A stretch of 64,000 nucleotides of DNA from Skermanella rosea (GTDB taxonomy: Bacteria; Pseudomonadota; Alphaproteobacteria; Azospirillales; Azospirillaceae): the NCBI RefSeq assembly GCF_016806835.2, contig NZ_CP086111.1, forward strand, positions 1,933,001-1,997,000, read 5' to 3'. Numbering within the stretch: the stretch's first letter is position 1; every line of letters starts with the position of its first letter. Under the pieces are notes generated by a model. It did not search any database and was not told the origin of the DNA. It was given only the letters and a program-made list of their open reading frames with translations. The translations under genes and the position numbers were made by a program. Shown here piece by piece: positions 48,565 through 57,735 of this stretch.

Positions 48565-49542
48565 ATGCCGGCCATGACGACGATCCCGAACCCCCGCATG
48601 GCCGTGCTGGCCTATCCCGATGTCCAGATCCTCGACGTGGCCGGACCGCTCCAGGTGTTCTGCCACGCTGGGTATCCGGTCGAGATCATCGGGCTGGAGG
48701 CCGGCCCGCTGCGGACCTCGTCGGGGATGCGGCTGGTCGCGGAGCGCGGCTTCGCGGAGGTCTCCGGCGGGATCGACACGCTGCTGGTGGCCGGCGGCGT
48801 GGGTGTCGGGACGCCCGCCTCGGATCCCCGCGTCCATGACTGGCTTCGCGCGATGCGCCCGCGCGTGCGTCGCCTCGGGTCGGTCTGCTCCGGCGCCTTC
48901 GTGCTGGCCGCGGCGGGATTGCTCGACGGACGCCGGGCGGTGACCCACTGGGCTCGGTGCGACGAGTTCCGGTCGGCGTTTCCGCGGGTGCGGCTGGAGC
49001 CGGACGCGCTGCATATCCGCGATGGCGACATCTACACCTCGGCCGGGGTGACCGCCGGCATGGACCTGGCGCTCGCCATGGTCGAGGAGGACCGCGGCCA
49101 CCGGGCGGCGCTGGAGATCGCCCGCCAGCTCGTCCTGTTCCTCAAGCGGCCGGGCGGGCAGTCGCAGTTCAGCAGCCACGTGATGGCGGAGGCCGACGCC
49201 GGGTCGCCGGTCCGCGCCGTGCAGGACTGGATCGTCGCGAACCCGTCGGCGGACCTCCGGGTCGAGGCGCTGGCGGCCCGCGCCGGCATGAGCCCGCGCA
49301 ACTTCGCCCGCGTCTTCCAGCGGGAGACCGGCACGACGCCCCAGAAATTCGTCGAGGGCGCCCGCCTAGACGCCGCCCGCGCCCGACTTGAACGCACCCG
49401 CGACCCGGTGGAGCGGATCGCGGAGGCGGCGGGGTTCGGCACGGCCGAGACCATGCGCCGGACCTTCCTGCGCCGGCTGGGCGTGACGCCACAGGATTAC
49501 CGCAGCCATTTCCGGGCCGAAGCGTCGGTGACGGCGGCCTGA
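48565..49542 (+). CDS. GlxA-family transcriptional regulator (DJ-1/PfpI plus AraC)
   Basis: A 325-aa regulator. The N-terminal DJ-1/PfpI domain has VLAYPDVQILDVAGPLQVF and the reactive-Cys elbow GSVCSGAFVLAAAGLLDGRRAVTHW. The C-terminal AraC-type DNA-binding domain has two HTH motifs, the second with RIAEAAGFGTAETMRRTFLRRLGVTPQDYR. Such regulators control catabolism of amine or nitrogen compounds in many proteobacteria. ATG 48565 gives MPAMTTIPNPRMAVLAYPD. The MFS gene starts 28 nt downstream and is the likely target or partner. Confidence 0.94.
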   Translation: MPAMTTIPNPRMAVLAYPDVQILDVAGPLQVFCHAGYPVEIIGLEAGPLRTSSGMRLVAERGFAEVSGGIDTLLVAGGVGVGTPASDPRVHDWLRAMRPRVRRLGSVCSGAFVLAAAGLLDGRRAVTHWARCDEFRSAFPRVRLEPDALHIRDGDIYTSAGVTAGMDLALAMVEEDRGHRAALEIARQLVLFLKRPGGQSQFSSHVMAEADAGSPVRAVQDWIVANPSADLRVEALAARAGMSPRNFARVFQRETGTTPQKFVEGARLDAARARLERTRDPVERIAEAAGFGTAETMRRTFLRRLGVTPQDYRSHFRAEASVTAA

Positions 49543-49570
49543 AACGCAATTCTGTTTCCGGGGGAACATC

Positions 49571-50764
49571 GTGTGGATCCTGCGCGAGGGCCGCGACGCC
49601 CTGATACTCTGCATCTGCCAAGCCCTCTTCTGGACCGGCCTGATGATCAGCATCACCCTGACCGGGCTGATCGGCCAGACCATCGCGCCGGTCGCGGCGC
49701 TCGCGACCTTTCCCGTGGGCCTGCTGATGGTATCGAACATCGCGCTGGCCCGGCCGGTCTCGCTGCTGATGCAGCGGCACGGGCGGCGGGCGGGCTTCGC
49801 CGCCGGCGCGCTGGCCGGGGTGCTCGGGGGCGTGATCTGCGCCATCGGCATCTTCCGCGCCGATTTCCTGATTTTCTGCTTGGGCAACCTCGTCCTGGGA
49901 GCGCACCAGGCGGCGGCCCAGTACTACCGGCTGGCGGCGGTGGACAGGGTGGAGCCGGAGCGCCGCGGCCGGGCGGTGTCGCTGGTGCTGGCCGGCGGCA
50001 TCGCCGCGGCCATGGTGGCGCCGCCTCTGGCCTTGTGGACCAAGGACCTGTTCGCTCCGGTGCTGTTCGCCGGATCGTTCCTGGCCCTGTCCGCGTTGAG
50101 CGTCCTGACGCTGATCCCACTGGCCCTGATGGCGCCCCAAGAGGCACGCGTGGCCGAGATGGCGGGGCAGGGAAGGCCGATGGTCGAGATCGCCCGGCAG
50201 CCGGTGTTCCTGGCCGCCCTGGCGAGCGCCGCCGTCGGCCATGCGGTTATGGTGCTGGTGATGCACGCGACGCCGCTGGCCATGGTCGCGTGCAACCTCA
50301 CCGTCGGCGACGCGGCCGGCACGATCCGGGCCCATGTGCTGGGCATGTTCGTGCCGTCCTTCTTCACCGGGCGCCTGATCGACCGCCTGGGGGCGCCCGC
50401 GATCTCGGCCCTGGGCGCCGTGATCCTGGGCCTGAGCGCCGCCGTCTCCGCCTGGGACCAGCAATTGCTGCACTTCCAGGCCGGGCTGGTGCTGCTCGGC
50501 GTGGGGTGGAACTTCATGTATATCGCCGGAACAACCCTGCTGACCCGGTCCTATCGCCCGGAGGAACGCGGCAGGGTGCAGGGCTTCGCCGAGACCACGA
50601 TCGCGGCCTGCGCCGCCGTCGCCTCCTTCGGGTCCGCCGGCCTGCTGGGCGCGCTGGGCTGGCAGGCAGTCAATTACAGCGCCCTGCCTTTCCTGGCGGC
50701 GGCGCTGGCGGTGACCTTGTGGTATGCCGCTGGTTCCCGGCGGGAGCGGCGGTTAGCTATCTAA
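49571..50764 (+). CDS. MFS transporter
   Basis: A 397-aa protein with about 12 TM segments in the major facilitator arrangement, including the loop GRLIDRLGAPAISALGA typical of the cytoplasmic 8-9 loop. The GTG start at 49571 has GGGGGAA 5 nt upstream. Its 28-nt spacing after the GlxA-type gene implies co-transcription, probably for import or export of the compound sensed by the regulator. Substrate unknown. Confidence 0.88.
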   Translation: MWILREGRDALILCICQALFWTGLMISITLTGLIGQTIAPVAALATFPVGLLMVSNIALARPVSLLMQRHGRRAGFAAGALAGVLGGVICAIGIFRADFLIFCLGNLVLGAHQAAAQYYRLAAVDRVEPERRGRAVSLVLAGGIAAAMVAPPLALWTKDLFAPVLFAGSFLALSALSVLTLIPLALMAPQEARVAEMAGQGRPMVEIARQPVFLAALASAAVGHAVMVLVMHATPLAMVACNLTVGDAAGTIRAHVLGMFVPSFFTGRLIDRLGAPAISALGAVILGLSAAVSAWDQQLLHFQAGLVLLGVGWNFMYIAGTTLLTRSYRPEERGRVQGFAETTIAACAAVASFGSAGLLGALGWQAVNYSALPFLAAALAVTLWYAAGSRRERRLAI

Positions 50765-51013
50765 CTTGTCCACCATGCTGGACGGCTGGACTGGACGGTT
50801 TATTGGTCATACCGCTTTTGGCCGGGAGCATGCCGACTTCTTCCAAGCTAGGTTACGGCCGCCGGCGCCTGGAAAACAGGCGCTGCCCGGGAAATCATCA
50901 TGCCGGAGTGCCCGCGGCGGATCGGAAACATTCGTACCGCGCCGGTGGCCGGCATGGCATGGGGGTTGCTTCGGGTGGCGGCGCTATGATGCCGGTTACG
51001 AGGGGCTGACGGA

Positions 51014-52036
51014 ATGGGGATGTCGATGGGACGGATGATCGGGCGGCGGACCGTGCTTGCGGTGGCGGGAGCCTTGGCGGGCGCGGTGGCCCTGGGGAGC
51101 GGCGCCGCCGGCGCCCTGGCGCAGGCTAAGGTCAAGGTCGCGGGCGTTTACACCGTTCCGATCGAGCAGCAGTGGGTCGGCCGGATCCACAAGGCCCTGA
51201 AGGAGGCCGAGGGCCGCGGTGAGATCGAGTATGTCTGGGCCGAGTCCGTCGCCGCGACCGACTATGAGCGGGTGCTGAGGCAATATGCCGAGGGCGGGCA
51301 GCAGCTGATCGTCGGCGAGGCCTTCGCGGTCGAGCGGCCGGCGCGCGCGGTCGCCAAGGATTATCCCAAGACCGCCTTCCTGATGGGGTCCAGCTTCGGG
51401 CCGGTCGCGAACAACTTCTCGGTCTTCGACAACTATATCCAGGAGCCGGCTTACCTGACCGGGATGATTGCGGGCGCCATGTCCAAGTCGGGCATCATCG
51501 GCATGGTCGGCGGCTACCCGATTCCCGAGGTCAACCGGCTGATGAACGCCTTCATGGATGGCGCCAAGGAGGCCAAGCCCGACATCAGGTTCATGGTCAG
51601 CTTCATCGGCTCCTGGTTCGATCCGCCCAAGGCCAAGGAAGCCGCCTTCGCGATGATCGACCGGGGCGCCGACATCCTGTACGCCGAGCGCTTCGGCGTG
51701 TCGGACGCCGCCAAGGAGCGCGGCAAGCTCGCCATCGGCAACGTCATCGACACCCAGCCGCAATACCCGGAGACGGTGGTCGCCAGCGCCCTCTGGCACA
51801 TGGAGCCGACCATCTTCCGGGCCATCGCGGCGGTCCGCGAGGGCAAGTTCATCGGCGAGGACTACGGCCAGTTCAGCACCATGAAGTTCATGGGGTCGAG
51901 CCTGGCGCCGCTCGGCACCTTCGAGGGCAAGGTCCCGGCGGAGGCGGTGGCGAAGGTCCGTGAGCGCGAGGAGCAGATCCGCGCCGGGACCTTCACCGTC
52001 AAGGTGAACGACGGCGAGCCCAAGTCGTCGATGTAG
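51014..52036 (+). CDS. BMP family ABC substrate-binding protein
   Basis: A 340-aa periplasmic protein. A signal with GRRTVLAVAGALAGAVALGSGAA fits a twin-arginine type, and cleavage after ALA is likely. The mature protein matches the PnrA/BMP basic membrane lipoprotein class, with VAGVYTVPIEQQWVGRIHKAL and the later GVSDAAKERGKLAIGNV. BMP proteins carry purine nucleosides or nucleobases. It leads a five-gene operon with an ATPase, two permeases and a cytosine-deaminase-like enzyme. The 249-nt gap upstream shows no gene. Confidence 0.93.
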   Translation: MGMSMGRMIGRRTVLAVAGALAGAVALGSGAAGALAQAKVKVAGVYTVPIEQQWVGRIHKALKEAEGRGEIEYVWAESVAATDYERVLRQYAEGGQQLIVGEAFAVERPARAVAKDYPKTAFLMGSSFGPVANNFSVFDNYIQEPAYLTGMIAGAMSKSGIIGMVGGYPIPEVNRLMNAFMDGAKEAKPDIRFMVSFIGSWFDPPKAKEAAFAMIDRGADILYAERFGVSDAAKERGKLAIGNVIDTQPQYPETVVASALWHMEPTIFRAIAAVREGKFIGEDYGQFSTMKFMGSSLAPLGTFEGKVPAEAVAKVREREEQIRAGTFTVKVNDGEPKSSM

Positions 52037-52046
52037 GCGGTTCTTT

Positions 52047-53594
52047 GTGTCGCAGTCCACTTCCGCCGGCGAGCGGGACGTCGTCCTCCGGCTCGCCGGC
52101 ATCACCAAGCGTTTCGGGCCGCTGGTCGCCAACGACGACGTCTCGCTGGAGCTCCGCGGCGGCCAGGTGATGGCCCTGCTGGGCGAGAACGGCGCCGGCA
52201 AGACCACGCTGATGAACATCCTGTTCGGCCATTACGTGGCCGACGCGGGGCATATCGAGGCGTTCGGCCGGCCGCTGTCGCCGGGCTCGCCCAAGGCGGC
52301 GCTGGCCGCCGGCATCTGCATGGTCCATCAGCATTTCACGCTGGCCGACAACCTGTCGGTCCTGGACAACGTGATCCTGGGAACGGAGCCGCTCTGGCGC
52401 CTCCGGTCGGACCGCCGCCGGGGCCGGCGCAGGCTGGCGGAGCTGGCGGACAGGTTCGGCCTCGCGGTCGATCCCGACGCCCGGGTCGGCTCGCTGTCGG
52501 TCGGCGAGCGCCAGCGGGTCGAGATCCTGAAGGCGCTGTACCGCGACGCCCGCATCCTGATCCTGGACGAGCCGACCGCCGTCCTGACCCCGCAGGAGAG
52601 CGACCGGCTGTTCGCCACCCTGAGGCTGCTGACCGCGGAAGGGCTGGCGGTCGTCTTCATCAGCCACAAGATGAACGAGGTCATGGCCGCCAGCGACGTG
52701 GTCGGCGTGCTGCGCGGCGGGCGCCTGGTGGCGCTCCGGCGCACCGCGGAGACCAGCCGGGGCGAGCTGGCCGAGCTGATGATCGGCCGAACCCTGAAGG
52801 CCCCGACCGTCCAGCCCCTGGACGCCGGGGAGCCGGTGCTGGTCCTGTCCGGCGTCACCGTGGCGGCGGGGGGCAAACCCGCGCTGGACGCGGTGGACCT
52901 GACCGTCCGCCGGCACCAGATCGTCGGCATCGCCGGCGTCTCCGGCAACGGGCAGTCCGTCCTGGCCGACCTGGTCAGTGGCCTGATCGTCCCGGACGCC
53001 GGGCGGCTGCGGGTGCTGGGCGACGAAGTCCGATCGGCCCGGCCGGGCGATATGATCCGCCGCGGGGTGGCGCGCATCCCCGAGGACCGCCACGCGACCG
53101 GGCTGGTCGGCGACATGACGGTGTGGGAGAACCTGATCGCCGAGCGCTACCGGCTGCCGGAATTCTCCAGCATTGGATTCCTGAAGCGGGACGCCGCGCG
53201 CGGGCGCGCCGAAACCGTCATCCGGGACTACGACGTGCGCTGCCCGGGGCCGGACGCGGTGTCGCGCCTTCTGTCGGGCGGCAACATGCAGAAGCTGATC
53301 CTGGGCCGAACGCTGAGCTATGGCCCGGGGCTTATCCTTGCCAACCAGCCGACCCGGGGCCTCGACGTCGGCGCGGTGGCCTATGTCCACGAGCGGCTGC
53401 TGGACGCCCGGGCCGCCGGGGCCGGCGTGCTGTTGATCTCGGAGGATCTGGACGAGATCCTGTCGCTGGCCGACCAGGTCGCCGTGATCCACCGCGGCAG
53501 GCTGTCCCCCCTCCAGCCGCGCGCCGGGGTCACCATCCGCCGGCTGGGGCTGGCGATGGCGGGGCATTGGGAAGAACTGTCGGAAGCGAACTGA
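52047..53594 (+). CDS. ABC transporter ATP-binding protein, nucleoside type
   Basis: A 515-aa double ABC protein. The first domain is complete: GENGAGKTTLMN, LSVGERQRVEILKAL and ILILDEPTAVLTPQE. The second is partly degenerate, with GVSGNGQSV as Walker A and LILANQPTRGLDV in place of the Walker B Asp-Glu, a change seen in other BMP-associated ATPases, so ATP hydrolysis probably uses one site. The start is GTG 52047, 10 nt after the binding-protein stop. Confidence 0.94.
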   Translation: MSQSTSAGERDVVLRLAGITKRFGPLVANDDVSLELRGGQVMALLGENGAGKTTLMNILFGHYVADAGHIEAFGRPLSPGSPKAALAAGICMVHQHFTLADNLSVLDNVILGTEPLWRLRSDRRRGRRRLAELADRFGLAVDPDARVGSLSVGERQRVEILKALYRDARILILDEPTAVLTPQESDRLFATLRLLTAEGLAVVFISHKMNEVMAASDVVGVLRGGRLVALRRTAETSRGELAELMIGRTLKAPTVQPLDAGEPVLVLSGVTVAAGGKPALDAVDLTVRRHQIVGIAGVSGNGQSVLADLVSGLIVPDAGRLRVLGDEVRSARPGDMIRRGVARIPEDRHATGLVGDMTVWENLIAERYRLPEFSSIGFLKRDAARGRAETVIRDYDVRCPGPDAVSRLLSGGNMQKLILGRTLSYGPGLILANQPTRGLDVGAVAYVHERLLDARAAGAGVLLISEDLDEILSLADQVAVIHRGRLSPLQPRAGVTIRRLGLAMAGHWEELSEAN

Positions 53595-53609
53595 ATATGC
53601 TGCCTGAAA

Positions 53610-54662
53610 ATGCTTTTTGAACCGAGGGCGCACCCGTCCGCGGCCTTGCGCTTGCTGGCCCCGGCCGGGGCGGTCGTCGCGGCGCTGGCGCTGTGCGCGG
53701 CGCTGATCGCCTGGACCGGGACCGGCGTGGGGGAGGCGTACGCGCTGCTGTTCCAGGGCGCGCTGGGCAGCCGATTCGCGCTGGCCGAGACGCTGACCCG
53801 GGCGACGCCGCTGATGCTGACCGGGCTGGCGGCGGCGGTGGCGTTCCGCGCGAAGCTGTGGAACATCGGCGCGGAGGGGCAGCTCTATGCCGGGGCTTTG
53901 GTCGCCGTCATCTTGGGCGGCGGCATGCTCGACCTGCCGGGCTGGGCGTTGCTTCCGGCGGCGCTGCTGGGCGGCGCGCTGGCCGGCTCGGCCCTGCTGG
54001 TCGGCCCGACGGTGCTGAAGACGAGGCTGGGCGTGGACGAGGTGGTGACCACGCTGCTGCTGAACTTCATCGTGCTGCTGTTCGTCTCCATGATGCTGGA
54101 GGGACCGTTGAAGGACCCGATGGGCATGGGCTGGCCGCAGAGCGCCCCGGTCCTGCCGGAAGCGGAGCTGCCGCGCCTGCTGGAACGGTCGCGGCTGCAT
54201 GCCGGGCTGGTCCTGGCGCTGGTCGCGGCGGTGGCGCTGTGGATCATGAACACCCGGACGACATGGGGCTACGAGATCAAGGCGGTCGGCGCCAACCCGG
54301 CGGCGGCGGGCTTCGCCGGCATCCCGGTCAACCGGGTGATGCTGAAGGTGGCGGTGCTGTCGGGCGGGCTGGCCGGGCTGGCCGGTGCCGCCGAGATCGC
54401 CGGTCTCCGGGGCTACCTGACGCTCGACCTGTCGCCCGGCTTCGGCTACAGCGGGATCGTGGTGGCGATGCTGGCGCAGCTCCACCCGCTCGGCGTGATC
54501 GCGGCCTCGGTCTTCGTGGCGGCGGTCTTCGTGGGCGCCGACGCCATGAGCCGGACCGTGGCCGTGCCGAACTATATCGCGGAGGTGCTGGTCGCGGTGA
54601 GCCTGCTCTGCGTGCTGGTGTCGTCGTTCCTGGTCCGCTATCGCATCCGGCGGTCGCCGTGA
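53610..54662 (+). CDS. ABC transporter permease, BMP-type importer
   Basis: A 350-aa permease with about ten TM segments, including the family stretch LTGLAAAVAFRAKLWNIGAEGQLYAGAL and TRTTWGYEIKAVGANPAAAGFAGI, where the ANPAAAGFAGI loop is typical of the nucleoside type. It starts 15 nt after the ATPase stop and precedes the second permease by 22 nt. Confidence 0.93.
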   Translation: MLFEPRAHPSAALRLLAPAGAVVAALALCAALIAWTGTGVGEAYALLFQGALGSRFALAETLTRATPLMLTGLAAAVAFRAKLWNIGAEGQLYAGALVAVILGGGMLDLPGWALLPAALLGGALAGSALLVGPTVLKTRLGVDEVVTTLLLNFIVLLFVSMMLEGPLKDPMGMGWPQSAPVLPEAELPRLLERSRLHAGLVLALVAAVALWIMNTRTTWGYEIKAVGANPAAAGFAGIPVNRVMLKVAVLSGGLAGLAGAAEIAGLRGYLTLDLSPGFGYSGIVVAMLAQLHPLGVIAASVFVAAVFVGADAMSRTVAVPNYIAEVLVAVSLLCVLVSSFLVRYRIRRSP

Positions 54663-54684
54663 ACCGTGGATTGGAGAACCGGCC

Positions 54685-55635
54685 ATGATGGGCGAGATCG
54701 CCGACCTGCTGCTGTCCGCCACCTTCTGGGCGGCGACGCTGCGCATCGCGACCCCCTATATCCTGGGCACGCTGGGCGAGCTGGTATGCGAGCGGGCCGG
54801 GGTGCTGAACCTCGGCATCGAGGGGATCATGACGCTGGGCGCCCTGGCCGGCTGGATGGCGGTGTACCAGGGCGCCGGCCTGTGGACCGGCGTGCTGGTC
54901 GCAGCATTGGCGGGCGCTCTGCTCGGGCTCCTGCACGCGCTGCTGACGGTGCCGCTCGGGCTGTCGCAGCATGTCACCGGGATCGGCGTGACCCTGCTGG
55001 GCACCAGCCTGTCCTATTACGTCTACCGCATGGCGCTGCCCCAGGTCTCGACGCCGCCCACGGTCGAGCCGTTCCAGCCCTTTGCCGTGCCCGTGCTGTC
55101 GGACATCCCGGTGATCGGGCCGGCGCTGTTCACCCAGACGCCGCTGACCTACGCCGCTCTGGCGGCGGTGGCGCTGGTCGCCTGGGTGCTTTACCGGACC
55201 CCGGCGGGGCTGGCGGTGCGCATGGTCGGCGAGAACCCGGCGGCGGCCGAGGCCCAGGGGATCGACGTCACCGCGGTGCGGGTCGGCGCCGTGGTGTGCG
55301 GCAGCGCGCTGATGGCGGTCGGCGGGGCCTTCCTGACGCTGTCGGCGTTCAACGCCTTCTTCTTCAACATGATCAACGGCCGGGGCTGGATCTGCATCGC
55401 GCTGGTGGTGTTCGCGTCGTGGCGGCCGGGCAAGGCGCTGCTGGGCGCCGTGCTGTTCGCCGCCTTCGACGCGTTCCAGCTTCGGCTCCAGCAGATCGTC
55501 GGGCCGGCCCTGCCGTACCAGGTGTTCCTGATGCTGCCGTACCTGCTGAGCATCCTGGCCCTGGTCGTGATGTCCCGGCGCGCGGCCTATCCGCGGGCGC
55601 TGATGATCCCGTTCCGCAAAGGGGAGCGACACTGA
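54685..55635 (+). CDS. ABC transporter permease, BMP-type importer (second)
   Basis: A 316-aa permease with about eight TM segments, LGELVCERAGVLNLGIEGIMTLGALAG near the N-terminus and the MVGENPAAAEAQGIDV loop. It forms the heterodimeric membrane channel with the preceding permease. Its stop overlaps the deaminase start by one base (TGATG), so the last two genes are translationally coupled. Confidence 0.93.
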   Translation: MMGEIADLLLSATFWAATLRIATPYILGTLGELVCERAGVLNLGIEGIMTLGALAGWMAVYQGAGLWTGVLVAALAGALLGLLHALLTVPLGLSQHVTGIGVTLLGTSLSYYVYRMALPQVSTPPTVEPFQPFAVPVLSDIPVIGPALFTQTPLTYAALAAVALVAWVLYRTPAGLAVRMVGENPAAAEAQGIDVTAVRVGAVVCGSALMAVGGAFLTLSAFNAFFFNMINGRGWICIALVVFASWRPGKALLGAVLFAAFDAFQLRLQQIVGPALPYQVFLMLPYLLSILALVVMSRRAAYPRALMIPFRKGERH

Positions 55636-56915
55636 TGTTCGACCTGATCGTCCGCAACGCCAACCTGCCCGACGGCAGGACCGGCATCGATATCGGCGTG
55701 ACCGGCGGCCGCATCGCCGCCGTGCAGCCGGCCCTGGAGGCCCAGGCCGGGGAGGAGATCGACGCGACCGGACGGCTGGTGACGCCGCCCTTCGTCGATT
55801 CCCACTTCCACATGGACGCGACGCTGAGCTACGGCCTGCCGCGGGTCAACCGCTCCGGCACCCTGCTGGAGGGCATCGCCCTGTGGGGCGAGCTGAAGCC
55901 CCTGTTGACCCGCGAGGCGCTGGTCGAGCGGGCGCTGGAATATTGCGACTGGGCGGTCGGGCGCGGGCTCCTGGCGATCCGCAGCCACGTGGACATCTGC
56001 GACCCGCGCCTGCTGGCGGTCGAGGCGCTGCTGGAGGTCAGGCAGCGGGTGGCGCCCTATATCGACCTTCAGCTCGTGGCCTTCCCGCAGGACGGCTACC
56101 TACGCTACGCGAACGCCCCGGAACTGCTGAACCGTGCGCTGGACATGGGCGTCGACGTGGTCGGCGGCATCCCGCATTTCGAGCGCACCATGGCGGACGG
56201 GGCTGCTTCCGTCCGCATGCTGTGCGAGATCGCGGCCGAGCGCGGCCTGCGGGTGGACATGCATTGCGACGAGACCGACGATCCCCTGTCGCGGCACGTC
56301 GAGACCCTGGCCTACGAGACCCGGCGGCTCGGCCTCGGCGGCCGGGTCGTGGGCTCGCACCTGACGTCCATGCACTCGATGGACAATTACTATGTCAGCA
56401 AGCTGATCCCGCTGATGGCGGAAGCCGGCCTGGGCGTGATCTCCAACCCGCTGATCAACATCACCATCCAGGGCCGGCACGACACCTATCCCAAGCGCCG
56501 CGGCATGACCCGGGTGCCGGAGCTGATGGCCGCCGGCCTGACCGTCGCCTTCGGCCACGACTGCGTGATGGACCCTTGGTACTCCCTGGGCTCCGGCGAC
56601 ATGCTGGAAGTCGCCCACATGGGGCTGCACGTGGCGCAGATGACCTCGGTGGACGGCATGAACGCCTGCTTCCGCGCCGTGACCGAGAACCCGGCGCGCC
56701 TGATGGGCCTGGAAGGCTATGGGCTGGAAGTGGGCTGCAACGCCGACATGGTGGTGCTCCAGGCCCGCGACCCGGTCGAGGCGATCCGCCTGAAGGCGAC
56801 GCGTCTGCTCGTGCTGCGGCGCGGCCGCGTGATCAGCCGGACGGCCCCGGCGGAAGCCATGCTGAGCCTGGACGGCAGGCCGGAGCGGGTGGGGTTCGCG
56901 ACGGGCGCGCGGTGA
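55635..56915 (+). CDS. Cytosine-deaminase-like amidohydrolase (CodA family)
   Basis: A 426-aa TIM-barrel deaminase that aligns to E. coli CodA with a fixed offset of four. It keeps all metal/catalytic residues: His57 and His59 (PPFVDSHFHMD), Gln152 (LVAFPQD), His210 and Glu213 (HCDETDD), His242 and Asp309 (FGHD). The CodA Asp314, which contacts the base, is Cys310 here (FGHDCVMDPW), and Phe316 is Met312. Both are specificity positions, so the substrate may be a modified pyrimidine rather than cytosine. Coupling to the BMP importer supports import of that base or nucleoside. ATG 55635. Confidence 0.9.
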   Translation: MFDLIVRNANLPDGRTGIDIGVTGGRIAAVQPALEAQAGEEIDATGRLVTPPFVDSHFHMDATLSYGLPRVNRSGTLLEGIALWGELKPLLTREALVERALEYCDWAVGRGLLAIRSHVDICDPRLLAVEALLEVRQRVAPYIDLQLVAFPQDGYLRYANAPELLNRALDMGVDVVGGIPHFERTMADGAASVRMLCEIAAERGLRVDMHCDETDDPLSRHVETLAYETRRLGLGGRVVGSHLTSMHSMDNYYVSKLIPLMAEAGLGVISNPLINITIQGRHDTYPKRRGMTRVPELMAAGLTVAFGHDCVMDPWYSLGSGDMLEVAHMGLHVAQMTSVDGMNACFRAVTENPARLMGLEGYGLEVGCNADMVVLQARDPVEAIRLKATRLLVLRRGRVISRTAPAEAMLSLDGRPERVGFATGAR

Positions 56916-56947
56916 CGGCAACGGCTTGACGTGATACACTCCGGAGC

Positions 56948-57115
56948 ATGACCACGCACCGAAACATTACCGACGAGGTCCTGGAAGGGCTTCGGGAGGC
57001 TGCGGATCACCTCGACGGCAAGCTTGCCAGAACCCGCGTCACCACTGGCAGTGTGACGGAGGACGCCGACGCTCGCCCGCTTGATGGAGTTCCTCCCGAG
57101 ACGCCGGACGAGTAG
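56948..57115 (+). CDS. Small ORF resembling the N-terminus of an antitoxin, possibly truncated
   Basis: A 55-aa frame that starts 33 nt after the deaminase gene. The segment NITDEVLEGLREAADHLDGKLARTR has the feel of the leader helix of HTH antitoxins that pair with RelE/HigB toxins, but no helix-turn-helix follows and the frame ends in PLDGVPPETPDE. No toxin gene is next to it. It may be a stub of an old toxin-antitoxin module or a small unrelated protein. A weak GGAGC ribosome site precedes the ATG. Confidence 0.4.
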   Translation: MTTHRNITDEVLEGLREAADHLDGKLARTRVTTGSVTEDADARPLDGVPPETPDE

Positions 57116-57196
57116 GCTGCGCGCTTCGCTCCGGAGCGGTTTCCGACCGGGTTGACCCGCTCCGGTCCACACAGCCTGCCGTTCCATTTGCCGCAA

Positions 57197-57284
57197 TGCG
57201 TTGGGCCACGGCCCAACCTACGGTTTGAGGCAGGGCAGAGGTGATGCTGGCTGTCGATCGTAGGTTGGGCCGTGGCCCAACGCA
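57197..57284. repeat. REP-like inverted hairpin pair, family A, copy 2
   Basis: Perfect 26-nt inverted arms (57197-57222 and 57259-57284) flank a 36-nt spacer similar to that of copy 1. The right arm reads CGTAGG then TTGGGCC-GT-GGCCCAA. Against copy 1 (TTGCGCC-CAT-GGCGCAA) the hairpin carries a paired C-to-G and G-to-C change. It lies between the codA-like/small-ORF side and convergent csbD. Confidence 0.85.
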
Positions 57285-57321
57285 TCGCTGGAGCGGAAGC
57301 GGCAGCCGAACTGGACACGTG

Positions 57322-57358
57322 AAAACGGCCCCGGCCCTGATGGGGGCCGGGGCCGTTT
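57322..57358 (-). terminator. Strong terminator of csbD
   Basis: A 15-bp perfect stem (57323-57337 with 57344-57358) of AAACGGCCCCGGCCC type with a 6-nt loop. On the minus strand it is followed by TTTT, so it ends the csbD transcript. On the plus strand it could also stop read-through from the deaminase operon. Confidence 0.85.
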
Positions 57359-57396
57359 CGCCGCGACAGTAAGCTGAACGACGTTCAGCGAACCAA

Positions 57397-57573
57397 TTAC
57401 TTCTTGCCGGTCAGCGCGTCCTTGATGCCGCCGAGGGCGTTCTGGATCTTGCCTTCGGCCTTGTCGGACTTGCCTTCGGACTGGAGCTTGCTGTCACCGG
57501 TCAGGTTGCCGGCGCCTTCCTTCAGGTCGCCCTTCATCTTCTTCATCGAGCCTTCGGTCCGGTCGTCGGTCAT
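57397..57573 (-). CDS. CsbD family stress protein
   Basis: A 58-aa protein, too short for many gene callers: MTDDRTEGSMKKMKGDLKEG... with the repeated KGDLKEGAGNLTGDSKLQSE and KAEGKIQNALGGIKDALTGK pattern of CsbD. The family is hydrophilic, often induced by general stress or stationary phase, with no known activity. It ends 39 nt before a strong terminator and diverges from the AI-2E-type gene. Confidence 0.88.
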   Translation of the reverse strand: MTDDRTEGSMKKMKGDLKEGAGNLTGDSKLQSEGKSDKAEGKIQNALGGIKDALTGKK

Positions 57574-57735
57574 CTTGCATTCCTTGGTCTAGGTTTGCCG
57601 CGTCCGCAGACGCGATCGTATACAGGACAACAGGAGTCGGCCGGAATCGTCCCGGGCGGGGCGAAACAAACTCCGGCAGGGGGACGTTGGGAAGGCGACG
57701 CCCTGTCCGCGCCGCCAATTCCGGAGTTCGCGACC

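Noticed and set aside
50766-51038. 90-aa frame between the MFS and BMP genes
   Set aside because: Low-complexity, Arg/Gly-rich shadow with no relatives I recognise and an overlap with the BMP start.
51999-54746. Open frame of 915 codons antisense to the BMP importer genes
   Set aside because: Covers a confidently identified ATPase and permease on the other strand; composition is Arg/Gln/His-rich shadow sequence.
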